Shown in pieces: positions 1 to 9,890 of a stretch of DNA of 64,000 bases. The notes under the pieces were generated by a model that searched no databases, was not told the DNA's origin, and was given only the letters and a program-made list of their open reading frames with translations. This DNA comes from Symbiodinium natans (Eukaryota > Sar > Dinophyceae > Suessiales > Symbiodiniaceae): the NCBI GenBank assembly GCA_905221605.1, contig CAJNDS010001090.1, forward strand, positions 296,501 to 360,500, in the 5' to 3' direction. The stretch's first letter is position 1. Every line of letters starts with the position of its first letter. Position numbers and translations under genes: made by a program.

Positions 1-160
1 AACCCTGAACCCTAAACCCCCCAAAACCCCAAGCCCTAAACGCTAAACCCTACACCCCTATAAACACTAAACCCCTAAACCCTGAAATCTCAAGCCCGTA
101 ACCCTAAACCCTAAACCCTAAATCCCAAGCCCTAAGCCCTAAACCCCCCAAAACCCCAAC

Positions 161-221
161 CTTTGAGCCGGCCTTCCCGCTCAGTCTCGTAGAGCTCACG
201 AAGATGGTTCAGCTGCTCATC
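161..221 (-). CDS. Coiled-coil exon (DEQLNHLRELYETEREGRLK)
   Basis: Minus-strand island bounded by CGGAG|GATGAG (acceptor) and CTCAAAG|GTTGGGG (donor). It is 61 bp: 20 codons plus one base. Charged heptad-like sequence suggests a coiled coil. The start phase (0) matches the end phase of the next exon upstream at 1789. CCCTAAA copies lie to the left and TTTAGGG to the right. Confidence 0.7.
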
Positions 222-234
222 CTCCGGGGGGTTT

Positions 235-350
235 AGGGTTTAGGTTTAGGGTTTAGGGTTTAGGGTTTAGGGTTTAGGGTTTAGGGTTTAGGGTTTAGGG
301 TTTAGGGTTTAGGGTTTAGGGTTTAGGCTTTAGGGTTTAGGGTTTAGGTG
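235..350 (+). repeat. Telomere-type array (TTTAGGG)
   Basis: About 15 nearly perfect TTTAGGG units directly beside the acceptor end of the exon at 161-221. On the minus strand these read CCCTAAA just before the acceptor. Confidence 0.95.
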
Positions 351-874
351 TGATATTTTTAGGGTTTAGGTTTGGGGTTTAGGGGTTTAGGAGTTTGGGG
401 TTTAGGGGTTTGGGAGTTTGGGGTTTAGGGGTTTAGGGGTTTGGGGTTTAGGGTTCGGGGTTTAGGGTTCCGGGTTTAGCGTTCAGAGTTTAGGGTTTGG
501 GGTTTAGGGTTTGGTGTTTATAAGGGTTTAGGGTTTCGTGTGTGGAAGCAAGGGACTGGGGTTTAGGCGGTCTGAGGTTTCAGGGGGTTAGGGGCTCTGG
601 GTTCAGATTGCTTTGGGTAGGACAGGATTCGTTGACGAAGGCCCCTCGGAAAAGTGGGATTTTTAGGGAGTTTAGGGAGTTTAGGGAGTTGTGGTTTGAT
701 GATTGTTGAGGCCGTTTAGGGTTTCAGGGTTTCGGGGTCTTAAGGGGTTTCAGGGTTCAGGGCTTAGCTGAAAGGAGCCACCCTCAAGTACGCAAGCCGA
801 TAGTACCTCGGGCAGTCCAAGGAAGAACCTCTAAATTCTGAACCGACACCTTAAAACCCAACAGCTTAATTAGG

Positions 875-1070
875 CTTCTAGGGTTTAGGGCTTAGGGTCA
901 TGGATCCTTTTGCTGGGGTCTTTGTTAGAGAAGATTCCTTTTCTAGGGTTTAGGGCTTAGGGTCATGGATCCTTTTGCTGGGGTCTTTGTTAGAGAAGAT
1001 TCCTTTTCTAGGGTTTAGGGCTTAGGGTCATGGATCCTTTTGCTGGGGTCTTTGTTAGAGAAGATTCCTT
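875..1070. repeat. 65-bp tandem repeat, 3 copies
   Basis: A unit starting near TTCTAGGGTTTAGGGC and containing TCATGGATCC is repeated at exact 65-bp spacing (TGGATCC at 901, 966 and 1031). It contains two telomere heptamers and abuts the LINE fragment on its right. Confidence 0.93.
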
Positions 1071-1238
1071 GTTGTTTGGGGAACCAAACAAGGCCCGCAT
1101 GTCGCAAGGCAATCGACAGTGTATGCGGACAGTGGTTCAGGTCGGCTACTCGGTGCACTGTTGGCAGCAAGCCCGGGGTGAGCATTTGGGTCAGTGGCTG
1201 AGCTTTCACGGGTTCTGGAACCGGTGGCGGTAGTGGAC

Positions 1239-1590
1239 TTCCCGGGGTGGGCCTCCCATCTGGGCTTCCAGGTGCCACTTTGCACCCTTGCTTAATCCTA
1301 CAGTTGGATGTGACGCCACCATCGAATGCTCCAACAGACATCTGGTATTTGGCTTCGTAGTGAAAGTTCATGAGAAGCTGGATCAAGTCCTCTGTCACCC
1401 AAACAGCCGAAGGCTGTATGCCAAATACGGTCGCGGAACCAAGTCAAAGGCGCCCTCCAAATCTAAAGAAAACGTAACCCCGCCAACACATTGATGCTGC
1501 TTGGCGCCAGCAAACAATTCGTAGATTGAGCGTCGCTGTGCTGAGACAAGTTGCTGAACCCTTTGTGTGTGGCCGTGCACTCAGTAGCCC
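1239..1590 (-). mobile_element. Degraded LINE-type reverse transcriptase fragment
   Basis: Two minus frames together resemble the centre of a non-LTR retrotransposon reverse transcriptase. The upstream frame (about 1395-1590) contains the motif-A-like SLDLEGAFDLV. The following frame (about 1239-1398) contains the motif-B-like RIKQGCKVAP. A frame change lies near 1395-1400, and no polymerase YxDD box is visible downstream, so this is a broken copy. It lies between two coiled-coil exons, presumably inside an intron. Confidence 0.75.
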
Positions 1591-1788
1591 CATAAACTCC
1601 AAAAGCCTAAACCGCCCGGGGTCCCCTGAACCCGCCTCAAACCCTAAACCCAGGACCCTCCGCAAACTCAACCCTATGCAAACCCTAACACCCCCACAAC
1701 AACATGAACCCTAAACCCTAAACCCCAAACCCCAAACCCTAAACCCTTAACCCTAAACCCTAACCCCTAAACCCTAAACCCCATTTAC

Positions 1789-1865
1789 CGCCTTCATCTG
1801 GAGCTCCCTCAGTGCGGCAGCTTCGTCTTTGCGAAGGGCAGCCAAGCGAGCCTGCACGGTGCCCC
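1789..1865 (-). CDS. Coiled-coil exon (ARLAALRKDEAAALRELQMK)
   Basis: Donor AAGGCG|GTAAAT at 1788. Acceptor is GTCTGTAG|GGGGC at 1866, or the internal GTGCAG|GCTCGC at about 1852. Ala/Leu/Lys/Glu heptads indicate a coiled coil. It ends in phase 0, which fits the exon at 161-221. CCCTAAA lies on the left and TTTAGGG variants on the right. Confidence 0.75.
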
Positions 1866-2090
1866 CTACAGACCCGAAGACTAAAGGTTTAGGGGTTAGA
1901 GATCCTGCGACCCTGGTTTAGGGATTAGGGGGGGCCTGCAAATCCTGAACATTGCTCCGCAGACCGTAAGCAGCGAGGTGAGTGCTGAGGGTTTGCTTTC
2001 TTCCAGGTTCCGAAATACTCGTGTTTTCAAGCTGCCGGCCCCTAAATCCCCTACCGAACCCAAGCATGGAGGGTCTTCCCCTACACCCTA

Positions 2091-2151
2091 AACCCTAAAC
2101 CCTAAACCCTAAACCCTAAACCCTAAACCCTAAACCCTAAACCCTAAACCC
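2091..2151 (-). repeat. Telomere-type array (CCCTAAA)
   Basis: About eight perfect CCCTAAA units on plus, immediately left of an exon island. In the minus gene sense they form the start of the intron (TTTAGGG). Confidence 0.93.
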
Positions 2152-2177
2152 CAAAAAAAACCCTTTGAGAGGGCATG

Positions 2178-2258
2178 GAGCCTTCGTGTCCTCGCCCCTC
2201 TGTTCGAAGCTTGCTTCCTCTTCTTTGGCGGAAAGCAGATGCTCCTGCCCGGGCACGC
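2178..2258 (-). CDS. Probable coiled-coil exon (EHLLSAKEEEASFEQRGEDT)
   Basis: The island between CCCTAAA (left) and TTTAGGG (right) reads best as an acidic helix. Possible acceptors are CCAAAG|GGACGC or GGGCAG|GAGCAT, and the donor is ACGAAG|GCTCCA (GC type) or further down at AAAGG|GTTTT. A second minus frame is also open, so both frame and ends are uncertain. Confidence 0.5.
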
Positions 2259-2407
2259 GTCCCTTTGGAAGGTTTAGGGTTTAGGGTTTAGGGTTTAGGG
2301 TTTAGGGTTTCGGGTTTAGGGTTTAGGGGCGTCTTTAAGAGCAGGACCCTGCTAGTACCCTACTGCGAGGCCCTAAGCCCCAAACCCTAAACCCGAAAAC
2401 CTTGAAC

Positions 2408-2471
2408 CCTCCACTTGGGCCTCAAGGCACTTTGTCTCATCGCGAGCTTTCTGCTCCGCCGCTAGCTTCAC
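2408..2471 (-). CDS. Coiled-coil exon (VKLAAEQKARDETKCLEAQV)
   Basis: Acceptor GTTTGCAG|GTGAAG and donor GTGGAGG|GTTCAAG give 64 bp (21 codons plus one base). Strongly helical, charged sequence continues the coiled coil. It starts in phase 0, as expected from the exon at 3239. Confidence 0.75.
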
Positions 2472-2539
2472 CTGCAAACTCCCCACGAAGGGGCGGCTGC
2501 TTGAATCAAGGGTTTAGGGAGAGGGTTTAGGGTTTAGGG

Positions 2540-2655
2540 TTTAGGGGTTAGGGTTAGGGGTTAGGGGTTAGGGGTTAGGGGTTAGGGGTAAGGGGTAAGG
2601 GGTAAGGGGTAAGGGGTAAGGGGTTAGGGGTTAGGGGTTAGGGGTTAGGGGTTAG
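2540..2655 (+). repeat. Variant array GGGGTTA / GGGGTAA
   Basis: A 7-mer array in which one telomere variant (GGGGTTA) and a second (GGGGTAA, six in a row) have each been amplified locally. This differs from the neighbouring TTTAGGG arrays. Confidence 0.95.
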
Positions 2656-3209
2656 GGTTTAGGGTTTATAGGGGTCAGGCAACGCCACGCTTCAGGGACT
2701 GTAAACCCTGAACCCCAAACCCTGTCTAAGGGTGGTTTCATTTCATGGGCCCTTTATATGGTCCCTTAACAAGGGGGACCCTGTAACTACTCTACGACGC
2801 TTAAACCGACGCCCAAGGAAGTGAAATGGGAACTAAATGGGGTACCCTAACGTCTGAGAGTGACAACAAGAGAGACCCAAACCCCCTGATGTAAGAACAG
2901 GGTTTAGGGTTTGGGGTTTAGGGTTTAGGGTTTAAGGTTTAGGGTTTAGGGTTTAAGGTTTAGGATTTAAGCTTTGGGTTTAGGTTTCAGGGTTTAGGAT
3001 TTGGGGTTTAGGGTTTTGGGGTTGGGGGTTGGGGCGTTTTGATGTTGGGATCGCTATATTCCTACCAGAAAGTCCTAGACCCTAAACCCCAAACCCTAAA
3101 CCCCAAATCGCAGGGCATCTTGCTCAAGAAAAGGGATCTCGGGATCACAACACTCCGGGGGTCCCTAAGGGCCAAGGCAAGTCGCAGCCGCGAACTCCTG
3201 GTCAGCTAC

Positions 3210-3239
3210 CAGAAACTTCTGCTGGAGTTCCCGCGTGTC
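3210..3239 (-). CDS. Short coiled-coil exon (DTRELQQKFL, may extend to VADQ)
   Basis: Acceptor CGCGAAG|GACACG. Donor is TTTCTG|GTAGCT, or a GA-type donor after GACCAG twelve bases later. Both keep phase 0 with the next exon at 2471. The frame stays open a little beyond either donor. Confidence 0.5.
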
Positions 3240-3418
3240 CTTCGCGGCAGGAGGAGTTCGGCCGAAAACCTTACTTGGAGGATCATGGGTTCTTAACAAC
3301 CCAATTATAACTGTACATATAGCCCGATTATACCGGATCAGGGCCCTTAAGGGGCTTATACGTGGGCTATCAGTACCTAAACCCTAAACCCTAAGCCCCC
3401 AAAATGGCTGCGCCGGGC

Positions 3419-3499
3419 CTGGAAGGATTGCAGCATCGCCTCGCGCACGCGGCACAGCTCCGCCTCTGTGGCGCTTCGGTGGCCCTGCGCTGCCCCCGC
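3419..3499 (-). CDS. Helical exon (SATEAELCRVREAMLQSFQ)
   Basis: Acceptor ATCTCGCAG|GCGGGG and GC-type donor TTCCAG|GCCCGG give 27 codons in phase 0/0, matching the exon at 3239. Flanked by CCCTAAA on the left and TTTGG-rich heptamer relatives on the right. Confidence 0.65.
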
Positions 3500-3599
3500 C
3501 TGCGAGATGCGGGGTTTGGTTGGTTTCGGGTTTGGTTTCGTGTTTGGGTGTGGGGCTTCTCCAGGCTTGGAGAGTCATAGATGATGCCCATAAGCCCTA

Positions 3600-4500
3600 A
3601 ACTCTAAATACCGCACACCCCCAAATCACAAACTTTGGTGGAGGCTAGCCGTTGCTGCTGTTCTGTGTCCTGGCAGGTAGGGCTTGGAGTTGCAGCAAGT
3701 GCACATGAGGGGCCCTTCTGCGAAGCTCCGACTTCCGTGTACACTATCTGCTGCAAGCTTCGCTTTCTATCGTCACGCAAGAGGTGGTCGAGGCTGGCGA
3801 TGGCGGCCCAAGCGGTTTACTTAGCTGGGAGGCAGCATCAGGTGCGGTGTGTGAACCCGTGCCTGTGCTTGCTTGCAGATTCAGTAATAGCCAGGCGGGA
3901 AGGGAGGGGGGGGGGGGGGGGCAGGGGGTACAGTACCGAAAAGCCTGCGGACCTACAGTTATACGTATACAGTATACGCGAACCGTAGCTGAATCTCAAA
4001 AAAGTCCACATGACATGAATTCCACTCAAGATGAGAGTGGGAGTAAACTATACCACAGCGTTCACGTAGTTGCAGCAAGTGTGATTTTGTTGCTGTTCCT
4101 GACACGTACATGGGACAAACAAAGATCAGCCCCTCCCCCCCCCCCCCCGAAGCCCCAGCCTTGCAACATCTTAGGTTAGTTACATTGTCCCTTCTTAGTA
4201 TGGGCTCTTAAACAGGTACCCCTTATATAACCCTTCTATACCCTATACTCCGTACAAATTAAGGGCAATTAAGTCAGAACCCTCTAAAGGAGGTTAAGGG
4301 AACATACTAAGGGCCCATGAAACTACCCTTAAACACAAATAGCCGTGCAGGAACTTACCGAACTGAGGGTGTAGGTCTGAGGCTGTTACCATACTATGGG
4401 CGGAGGCAAACTGAAGGTACTCGTAAGTTCCTGAACAGCCAAGCAAAGCGAACAAGTCACCTGACCCTAAACCCTAGCCCTAAACCCTAAACCCAATAAA
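3600..4500. other. No confident exon; G/C homopolymers and element E
   Basis: The stretch contains a run of about 16 G near 3906, a C-run near 4135, a plus-strand open frame with no splice support, and an inverted-repeat element at about 4176-4321. I see no frame here that I would defend as coding. Confidence 0.5.
4176..4321. mobile_element. Introner-like element, family E
   Basis: Imperfect inverted repeat: GTTACATTGTCCCTTCTTAG at the left and its inverted relative (GGGCCCATG...ACTAC) at the right, around a tract rich in CCCTTA. Relatives are at about 14448-14560, 27340-27450, 35107-35273 and 55440-55655. Confidence 0.6.
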
Positions 4501-4532
4501 CCCTAAACCCTAAACTCGAAACCTGCCCACAC

Positions 4533-4553
4533 CTCCTCGCCCGCGCGGCGCTC
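4533..4553 (-). CDS. Possible 21-nt microexon (ERRAGEE)
   Basis: AGACCAG|GAGCGC and GAGGAG|GTGTGG enclose seven codons. The longer surrounding frame (EHAEQTRSAARARR) is also open, so size and phase are tentative. Charged helical content resembles the neighbours. Confidence 0.35.
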
Positions 4554-5037
4554 CTGGTCTGCTCAGCATGCTCTGAGAAAATACTCCTAAATATGACCCT
4601 CTCTAGGGGTTTACCGTTTAGGTTTTAAGGTTTAGGCTTTAGGGGTGGATCATGGTTTAGGGTTGAGGGTTTTGGGTTGCGGGTTTAGGGCTAGGTTGCC
4701 CACCATATAAAACCCTTTGAACATTTTGAAAACATTTCTCTAAGCACAGTGGGGGGGCCAAAGAAGTGCCCGCAAGGGCCTACTACCAGAAGCTAGGGTT
4801 CAGGGTTCCGAGTGAGACCCCTAAACCCTAAACCCTAAACCCTACACCCAAAACCCTAAGCCCTACATATCTGATCCTCTCTAGAACAAGGGAACGATAT
4901 ACGTTCTCCCAGAGGCCTACTCCCAGAATTTAGGGTTCGGGGTTCAGAGTTCAAAGTCTAGGGCGGGGGGGAGGGGGGGGGGGGCCACGAGGGCGGAACA
5001 GCAGGCCTCGGGCTTAGACTGCTTTGGGCTTTAGGAT

Positions 5038-5127
5038 TTAAACCCAAAACCCTAAACCCTAAACCCTAAACCCTAAACCCTAAACCCTAAACCCTAAACC
5101 CCAAACCCTAAACCCTAAACCCTAAAC
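5038..5127 (-). repeat. Telomere-type array (CCCTAAA)
   Basis: About twelve CCCTAAA units with a single CCCCAAA variant. No exon was recognised within 300 bp on either side. Confidence 0.93.
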
Positions 5128-5453
5128 CGGGTGACCCTCGACTCTAGATCCCTAATCCCTACAGGGTTTGGCTACACCCTAAACTCAAAACACGCGCAAA
5201 TCACTGCGGGGAGTTCTGGGTACAGGCCCGAAACCCTAAACCCCAAACCCAAGAACCCCTAGACCCTAAACCCCTAAAGGCTTTCAGCCCCAAAGCATCA
5301 AGCCAGTATGCTTCAGGCTGAAGCTTGATAAGAGATGCAGAAGTGGCTAGTATCTCAAACCCTAAACCCTAAACCCGTAAAAACCCTCACCCCTAAACCC
5401 TAAAGCCTAAGCCCTAAACCCTAGCCCTAAACCCTAAACCCTACTTGAAAAAC

Positions 5454-5506
5454 CTCAGGATGTCCTCCGCATACAGCTGTTCCACCCGGCTTTGGTAGTT
5501 GGCAAC
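5454..5506 (-). CDS. Coiled-coil exon (VANYQSRVEQLYAEDIL)
   Basis: Acceptor CTTGAG|GTTGCC and donor CTGAG|GTTTTTC give 53 bp, phase 0 to 2. It directly adjoins CCCTAAA copies at its donor end. Phase-compatible with the exon at 6065-6151 upstream. Confidence 0.75.
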
Positions 5507-6024
5507 CTCAAGGGGCAAGCCTTACTGTTAGTAGGGAACGGGGAATGAGGTACCCTATATAATCCCTTAAAGGTTGTATACATAGGGCCCCAATTCCCTC
5601 ATTCCCTGCTCACCAACAGTAAGAAGTGGGCTCTCTGTCTCCTGGGGTTCTACCCCAAAAACCCCAAAGCGTGCCTTTTGTAGGTTCGTATAAACAAAGA
5701 GCCCCTTACTGGATTCTTAGGGAACCTTCAAATAACAGAAAGTTTGGGGTTAAGGTTGGGTTATAGGGTTTGGGGTTTAGGGTCTTGGGATTGGGGTTTC
5801 GGGTTCATGGTTGAGGGTTGGGGTTGAGGTTGAAGCTGTTAAGGTTTGGGGGCGGCTGTAGGGTTGAGGGTGTCTGGGTTGGGTGTGGGTGTGGTTCCTA
5901 TTCAGGGCCGCTGAGAGGTGGGCTTTGCACTCCGCACGCTAAAACCTAAGCCCTAAACCCTCAACCCTGAGCCCAAAAACCCTAAACCCTGAACCCTAGA
6001 CCCTAAACCCTAAACCCTGAACCC

Positions 6025-6059
6025 CCCCCCCCCCCCAAAAAAAAAAAAAAAAAAAAAAA
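6025..6059. repeat. C14 followed by A21 homopolymer tract
   Basis: A run of about 14 C is followed by about 21 A, directly at the donor end of the exon at 6065. In the transcript this would be poly-U then poly-G just after the splice donor. Confidence 0.9.
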
Positions 6060-6064
6060 CGGGC

Positions 6065-6151
6065 CTCTGCACGCATGGAGGCCAGATGCTCGGCCACCAT
6101 GCCACAACCCATCCGCAGCCCGTCCACGTGGGTTTCCAGAAAGCGCATCTC
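6065..6151 (-). CDS. Helical exon (EMRFLETHVDGLRMGCGMVA...)
   Basis: Acceptor GTCCAG|GAGATG, with an alternative CCCAG|GTACGG at 6171 adding TAAAVQ in the same frame. The donor is GC type, GCAGAG|GCCCGT. It has 29 codons in phase 0/0, ending in EHLASMRAE. Fits the phase of the exons on both sides. Confidence 0.75.
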
Positions 6152-6733
6152 CTGGACGGCAGCAGCCGTACCTGGGAGTCACATCCTAGGGTTTAGGGTC
6201 TAGGGTTTAGGGTTTAGGGTTTAGGGTCTCAAGCGCAAGAGCCTTGAACTCCAGTTGGGATGGAATTCGCATGTGGTGATCTTTCGATGTCTGTTCTAGT
6301 TGACATTTACCTTTTGTCTCCAGGGCTGCTTCTGAAACGGGTCCCCAAGGGTCCCTTGGTTTGCGAACCACCCCGTCCCTCAACAAAGGAGCAAAGCTGC
6401 ATGGCTTCACCTACTGGCTCTCGGTAGGGAATGAGGGAGTTGGGAACCTTACATCCCCCGCATGTATATATATATATATATATGTACATACATCGCTTTT
6501 ACGGGGGTAACGTATGTAACATGTTTTCTTTTGATCTACGGAAACTCATTCCTCCATTCCCTACTAGAAGAAACAGTAGCTATAGGGTTCTGCCTAGGCC
6601 CTAATCTAAGCCCTTAAACTCCAGACCCTACACTGGAAACCCTAAACCTAAACCCTAAACCCTAAACCCGAAACCCTAAACCCTAAACCCCACACCCGGG
6701 CACCGCAAGCGCGCCTGAATCCAAAGGACACGC

Positions 6734-6787
6734 CTGGAGCTCACGGCGCAAGCGGTCGCTCTCCAGCTGCATAGCAGCGAAGCGCGC
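6734..6787 (-). CDS. Coiled-coil exon (ARFAAMQLESDRLRRELQ)
   Basis: Acceptor TTCAAAAG|GCGCGC and GC donor CTCCAG|GCGTGT give exactly 18 codons in phase 0/0. The sequence is a clear heptad-type helix. CCCTAAA lies on the left and TTTAGGG on the right. Confidence 0.8.
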
Positions 6788-7517
6788 CTTTTGAAGCGAA
6801 CTAGAGGACCGAGGGCCGCCAAGGGCTGAGGGTTTAGGGTTTAGGGTTTAGGGTTTTAAACTTTAGGGTTTAGGGTTTGAGGCTTAGGGTTTACGGTTTA
6901 GGGGTACCCTAGATCTTCTTTAAGTATACAAAGGATACCTACCTTGGGGTCTACAGTCCGTAAATACTGCTATTTGGAGCAGTAGGGTTCGGGCTCTAAA
7001 CCCAAAACCCCCCCAACCCCGCTTTAAGACTTAGAACATTATATGGGATGCTCCACCGCCCAGGGACACCCAGGTTAGGCTTTAGGGTTTTGGTTCCCTT
7101 TTTCATAATTGGGGTTAGGGTTTTGGGTCCTCTGCCCTAGAACTTTATATGCCCCTCACACTACCCTTCTGGGCATAGAGTTTACCTCCACTCACCGCCC
7201 CTCCCTCTCATGAAGGAGAGCTAAAGCCTGGCGAGATTTTCCGGCCCTAAACCCAGAACCCTAAACAGCAATCTTACTCTTATGACCGTCATTCTTCTGC
7301 ATTTTCGTTCTTGGCGGGTTTAGCTGCACTTACATAGGTTGTACCTTCTGCAGCGGGAAAATATAACCACTAATCATTGGGCCTGCTCATAGACTGAACA
7401 AGGGTAAGTGCGCCCGACACTTAAAGCAATTAACTCTCCACCTGTTTAAGAGTATAACGGCTAGCTACGTAAACCGTCAACCCAAACCCTAAACCCCAAA
7501 TCAAAAACCCTAAAAAC

Positions 7518-7640
7518 CGTAAACCCTTATAAACCCGAAACCCGAAACCCTAAACCCGAAACCCTAAACCCGAAACCCTAAACCCCGAAACCCTAAACCC
7601 TAAACCCTAAACCCTAAAACCCTAAACCCTACACCCTACA
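7518..7640 (-). repeat. Mixed variant array CCCGAAA / CCCTAAA
   Basis: CCCGAAA and CCCTAAA alternate several times before turning into pure CCCTAAA. This suggests amplification of a two-unit repeat. Confidence 0.9.
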
Positions 7641-7655
7641 CCCTAAACCCTAAAC

Positions 7656-7706
7656 CTCAAGGTTCGGGGCCTGGGCGGCAGAGAGCTGTGCGCGGAGCTC
7701 CACGGC
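7656..7706 (-). CDS. Helical exon (AVELRAQLSAAQAPNLE)
   Basis: Acceptor GTCACAG|GCCGTG. The donor is either CTTGAG|GTTTAGG, which lies inside the telomere repeat, or the GC site GCCCAG|GCCCCG after 12 codons. Both keep phase 0. Confidence 0.7.
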
Positions 7707-8238
7707 CTGTGACAGGCGTACGCTGTAAAGGCTCTATAGGGTTTAGGCTTTGAAGGGTTTAGGGTTTAGGGTTTAGGGTTTAGGGTTTAGGGCTTAAGGC
7801 TTAGGGTTTTAATAGCAGATTAGGGCTTAGGGCTTAGTGTTTCGGGTTTAGGGTTTAGGGTTTGAAGGGCTTAGGGTTCAGGGTTAAGCAGATTAGGGTT
7901 TAGGGTTAAGCAGATTAGGGTTCCGGGTTTTGGGCTTGAAGGGTGAAGGGTGAAGGGTTTCGGTTTAGGGTTTAGGGTTTGTGTGGAGGGCTTAGGGTTT
8001 GAAGGGTAAAGGGTGTAGAGGTTAGTCTAGGCCCTCGGGTTTTGGATTCTCCAGGAACGCCCATACACCCTAACCCTAATCTGCTTAAGATCCAAAGCTA
8101 AGGGTTTAATATAACCATCCGCAAAAACCCTTGCAACCCAGATGCTATAGAGGTGAATCTATAGAATCCCAAACCCCGCATCCTAAACCAGCCCAGAACT
8201 TGAACCCGAGACTCGGGAACCTAAAAAAAGGCATCTAC

Positions 8239-8459
8239 CAGGGAGATTGAATGAAGTTCGCATGCAGATCTGCAGCGGTAGCCGGCTTGTTGAGCGCCAC
8301 GTGGAGAATCCGCAGTTGCTCTAGTCTGTCGCACAATCGGAGAGCAAAGTCGTTGCCTTCCTCATTGGCTTCTTGGATCACCGCTTCGCCCTGTCGGTGT
8401 AGCGTCCAGAACGTGTCCAGTGATTCCGGGCTTCCGCGAAGAAGCATCACATTGATAGC
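8239..8459 (-). CDS. Long exon (AINVMLLRGSPESLDTFWTL...), 73 codons
   Basis: Acceptor TGTGTGTAG|GCTATC and donor TCCCTG|GTAGAT enclose 221 bp open without stop, phase 0 to 2. The sequence continues through HRQGEAVIQEANEEGNDFAL and ends in DLHANFIQSPW. It is one of the most secure exons because of its length and codon regularity. The product family is not recognised. Confidence 0.85.
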
Positions 8460-8633
8460 CTACACACACAACGAACGGTGGAGGAACGGTCCATCGTTTA
8501 GGGTTCAGATGGGCTATGACCCTAAACCCCTAAACCCTAAACCCTAAACCCTAAACCCTAAACCCTAAACCCTAAACCTATGGGTTTAGGGTGTAGGGAT
8601 TAGTGCCTCTTCTCTTCGTTAGAAACACGTCAC

Positions 8634-8680
8634 CTCAGTGCGGCAGCGCTGGTCCAACTGCTCCATCTCCTGGCGGATGC
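8634..8680 (-). CDS. Exon (IRQEMEQLDQRCRTE)
   Basis: Acceptor GAGTCAG|GCATCC and donor ACTGAG|GTGACG give two bases plus 15 codons. It needs a phase-1 upstream exon, which the exon at 9744-9795 supplies. It ends in phase 0, as the next exon requires. Confidence 0.75.
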
Positions 8681-8823
8681 CTGACTCGCAGGTTGGGGTT
8701 CAGGGGGTTGTTTATGGGTTTAAGTTTATAGCGTTTAGGGTTTAGGGTTTAGGGTTTAGGGTTTAGGGTTTAGGGTTTAGGGTCTAGGGTCTAGGGTCTG
8801 GGCTCTAGGGTTAGGTTTTTGGG

Positions 8824-8930
8824 TGGCCCAGTAACCATAATCTAATACGGGCACCCTTTTCGGGGTCGGTTACTGTACAAAGGGAACCTTGAACAAACAA
8901 AAGGAAAACGGATACCACTGGGCTGCCAAG
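8824..8930. mobile_element. Introner-like element, family D
   Basis: Left end CCCAGTAACCATAA and right end ACTGGGCTGCCAAG are inverted relatives. Internal GGGCACCCTTTTCGGGG is shared with copies at 18438, 25171, 33934, 35614 and 37953. About 107 bp. Confidence 0.75.
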
Positions 8931-9078
8931 GGTTTAGGGGTCTAGGGATGTAGGGATCAATGCGTAAGGGGTTTTGGGGTCAGGGTTTCCACTGCGGCGT
9001 TTCTGTCGGCTTCGGGGTGTTTGGGCATTTAGGGGTCTGGGGATTTAGTGTCTTAGAGCATAGGAGCTAGCCGGCACG

Positions 9079-9420
9079 ATGCAAATCGGCAGAGCCAGCA
9101 ACGCAACAGTACAAGCACAACTAAACGAAACAACGTTGAGCGACGAGCTTAGGCTCCACCAACTGAAACTGCTGGGTCATATTCTGCGGAGACCTGTCCG
9201 CTGCCCCAGCCGTGTCATCTCGTTTCACAGGTTTCTCAAACAGCAAACTCTGGGCGGACCTTATCGGACCGGCAGAAGAAGAGCCAAGTGGAAAGAACAA
9301 CTGCTCCGGCTCGCAACGACCATTTTTAACGACCATGTCTTTGAGGGGCGGGGGATCGAAAGGGACATCAAACAAACGATTCTTGAAGTGGCTAGTGATA
9401 GTGGTGGTCTCGCGTTTTAA
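9079..9420 (+). mobile_element. LINE 3' fragment, plus strand
   Basis: The 113-codon plus frame contains DELRLHQLKLLGHILRRP and, further on, GRRRAKWKEQLLRL. This is the layout seen at the C-terminal end of many non-LTR retrotransposon ORF2 proteins in dinoflagellates and other eukaryotes. No reverse transcriptase core is present, so it is a truncated copy. It is opposite in strand to the flanking exons and probably intronic. Confidence 0.65.
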
Positions 9421-9743
9421 TCCAGACTGGACAAATCTGGCGTCGCCGACAGGGGGGGACATCCAACAGTCTGCACCCAGGGCAGCTGAAGGTTCTGGTT
9501 GTGGAGTTTAGGGCTTGGGCGATAAAGTCTGCATCAGAACGACACACCCTTCCCATGAACACCCCTGCAGGCAAAGCAGCTTCAAAATCCCTCTAAATAG
9601 TAATCCCCACACACACACACACAAAAAGGGCCTAACCCTAAACCCTAAACCCTAAACCCTAAACCCTAAACCCTAAACCCTAAACCCTAAACAGTTTAAC
9701 CCTAAACCCTAAATCCTAATCTCTCGTTCACAGTCGTCTTCGC

Positions 9744-9795
9744 CTTTGCGATCGTGGCATAGGCTTCGGATCTGCTGCACCAGGAACTCCAGCTC
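9744..9795 (-). CDS. Coiled-coil exon (ELEFLVQQIRSLCHDRK)
   Basis: Acceptor TTTCTAG|GAGCTG and GC donor CGCAAAG|GCGAAG give 17 codons plus one base. The phase 1 end joins exactly to the exon at 8680. Confidence 0.75.
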
Positions 9796-9807
9796 CTAGA
9801 AATGTTC

Positions 9808-9890
9808 GGTTTAGGGTTTAGGGTTTAGGGTTTAGGGTTTAGGGTTTAGGGTTTAGGGTTTAGGGTTTAGGGTTTAGGGTTTAGGGTTTC
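9808..9890 (+). repeat. Telomere-type array (TTTAGGG)
   Basis: About twelve perfect TTTAGGG units directly right of the exon at 9744-9795. Seen from the minus gene this is CCCTAAA at the 3' end of the intron. Confidence 0.95.

Noticed and set aside
1-900. The left end as a true chromosome end
   Set aside because: The first bases are CCCTAAA-like, but similar arrays occur throughout, the terminal tract is short and degenerate, and an exon lies at 161-221.
3635-4179. Plus-strand open frames of 117 and 131 codons
   Set aside because: They cross a G16 run and a C-run, overlap each other in different frames and have no splice or composition support.
6207-6410. 67-codon minus frame (SEAALETKG...)
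   Set aside because: The donor ACAAAAG|GTAAAT is attractive, but no acceptor with a consistent frame was found; left unannotated.
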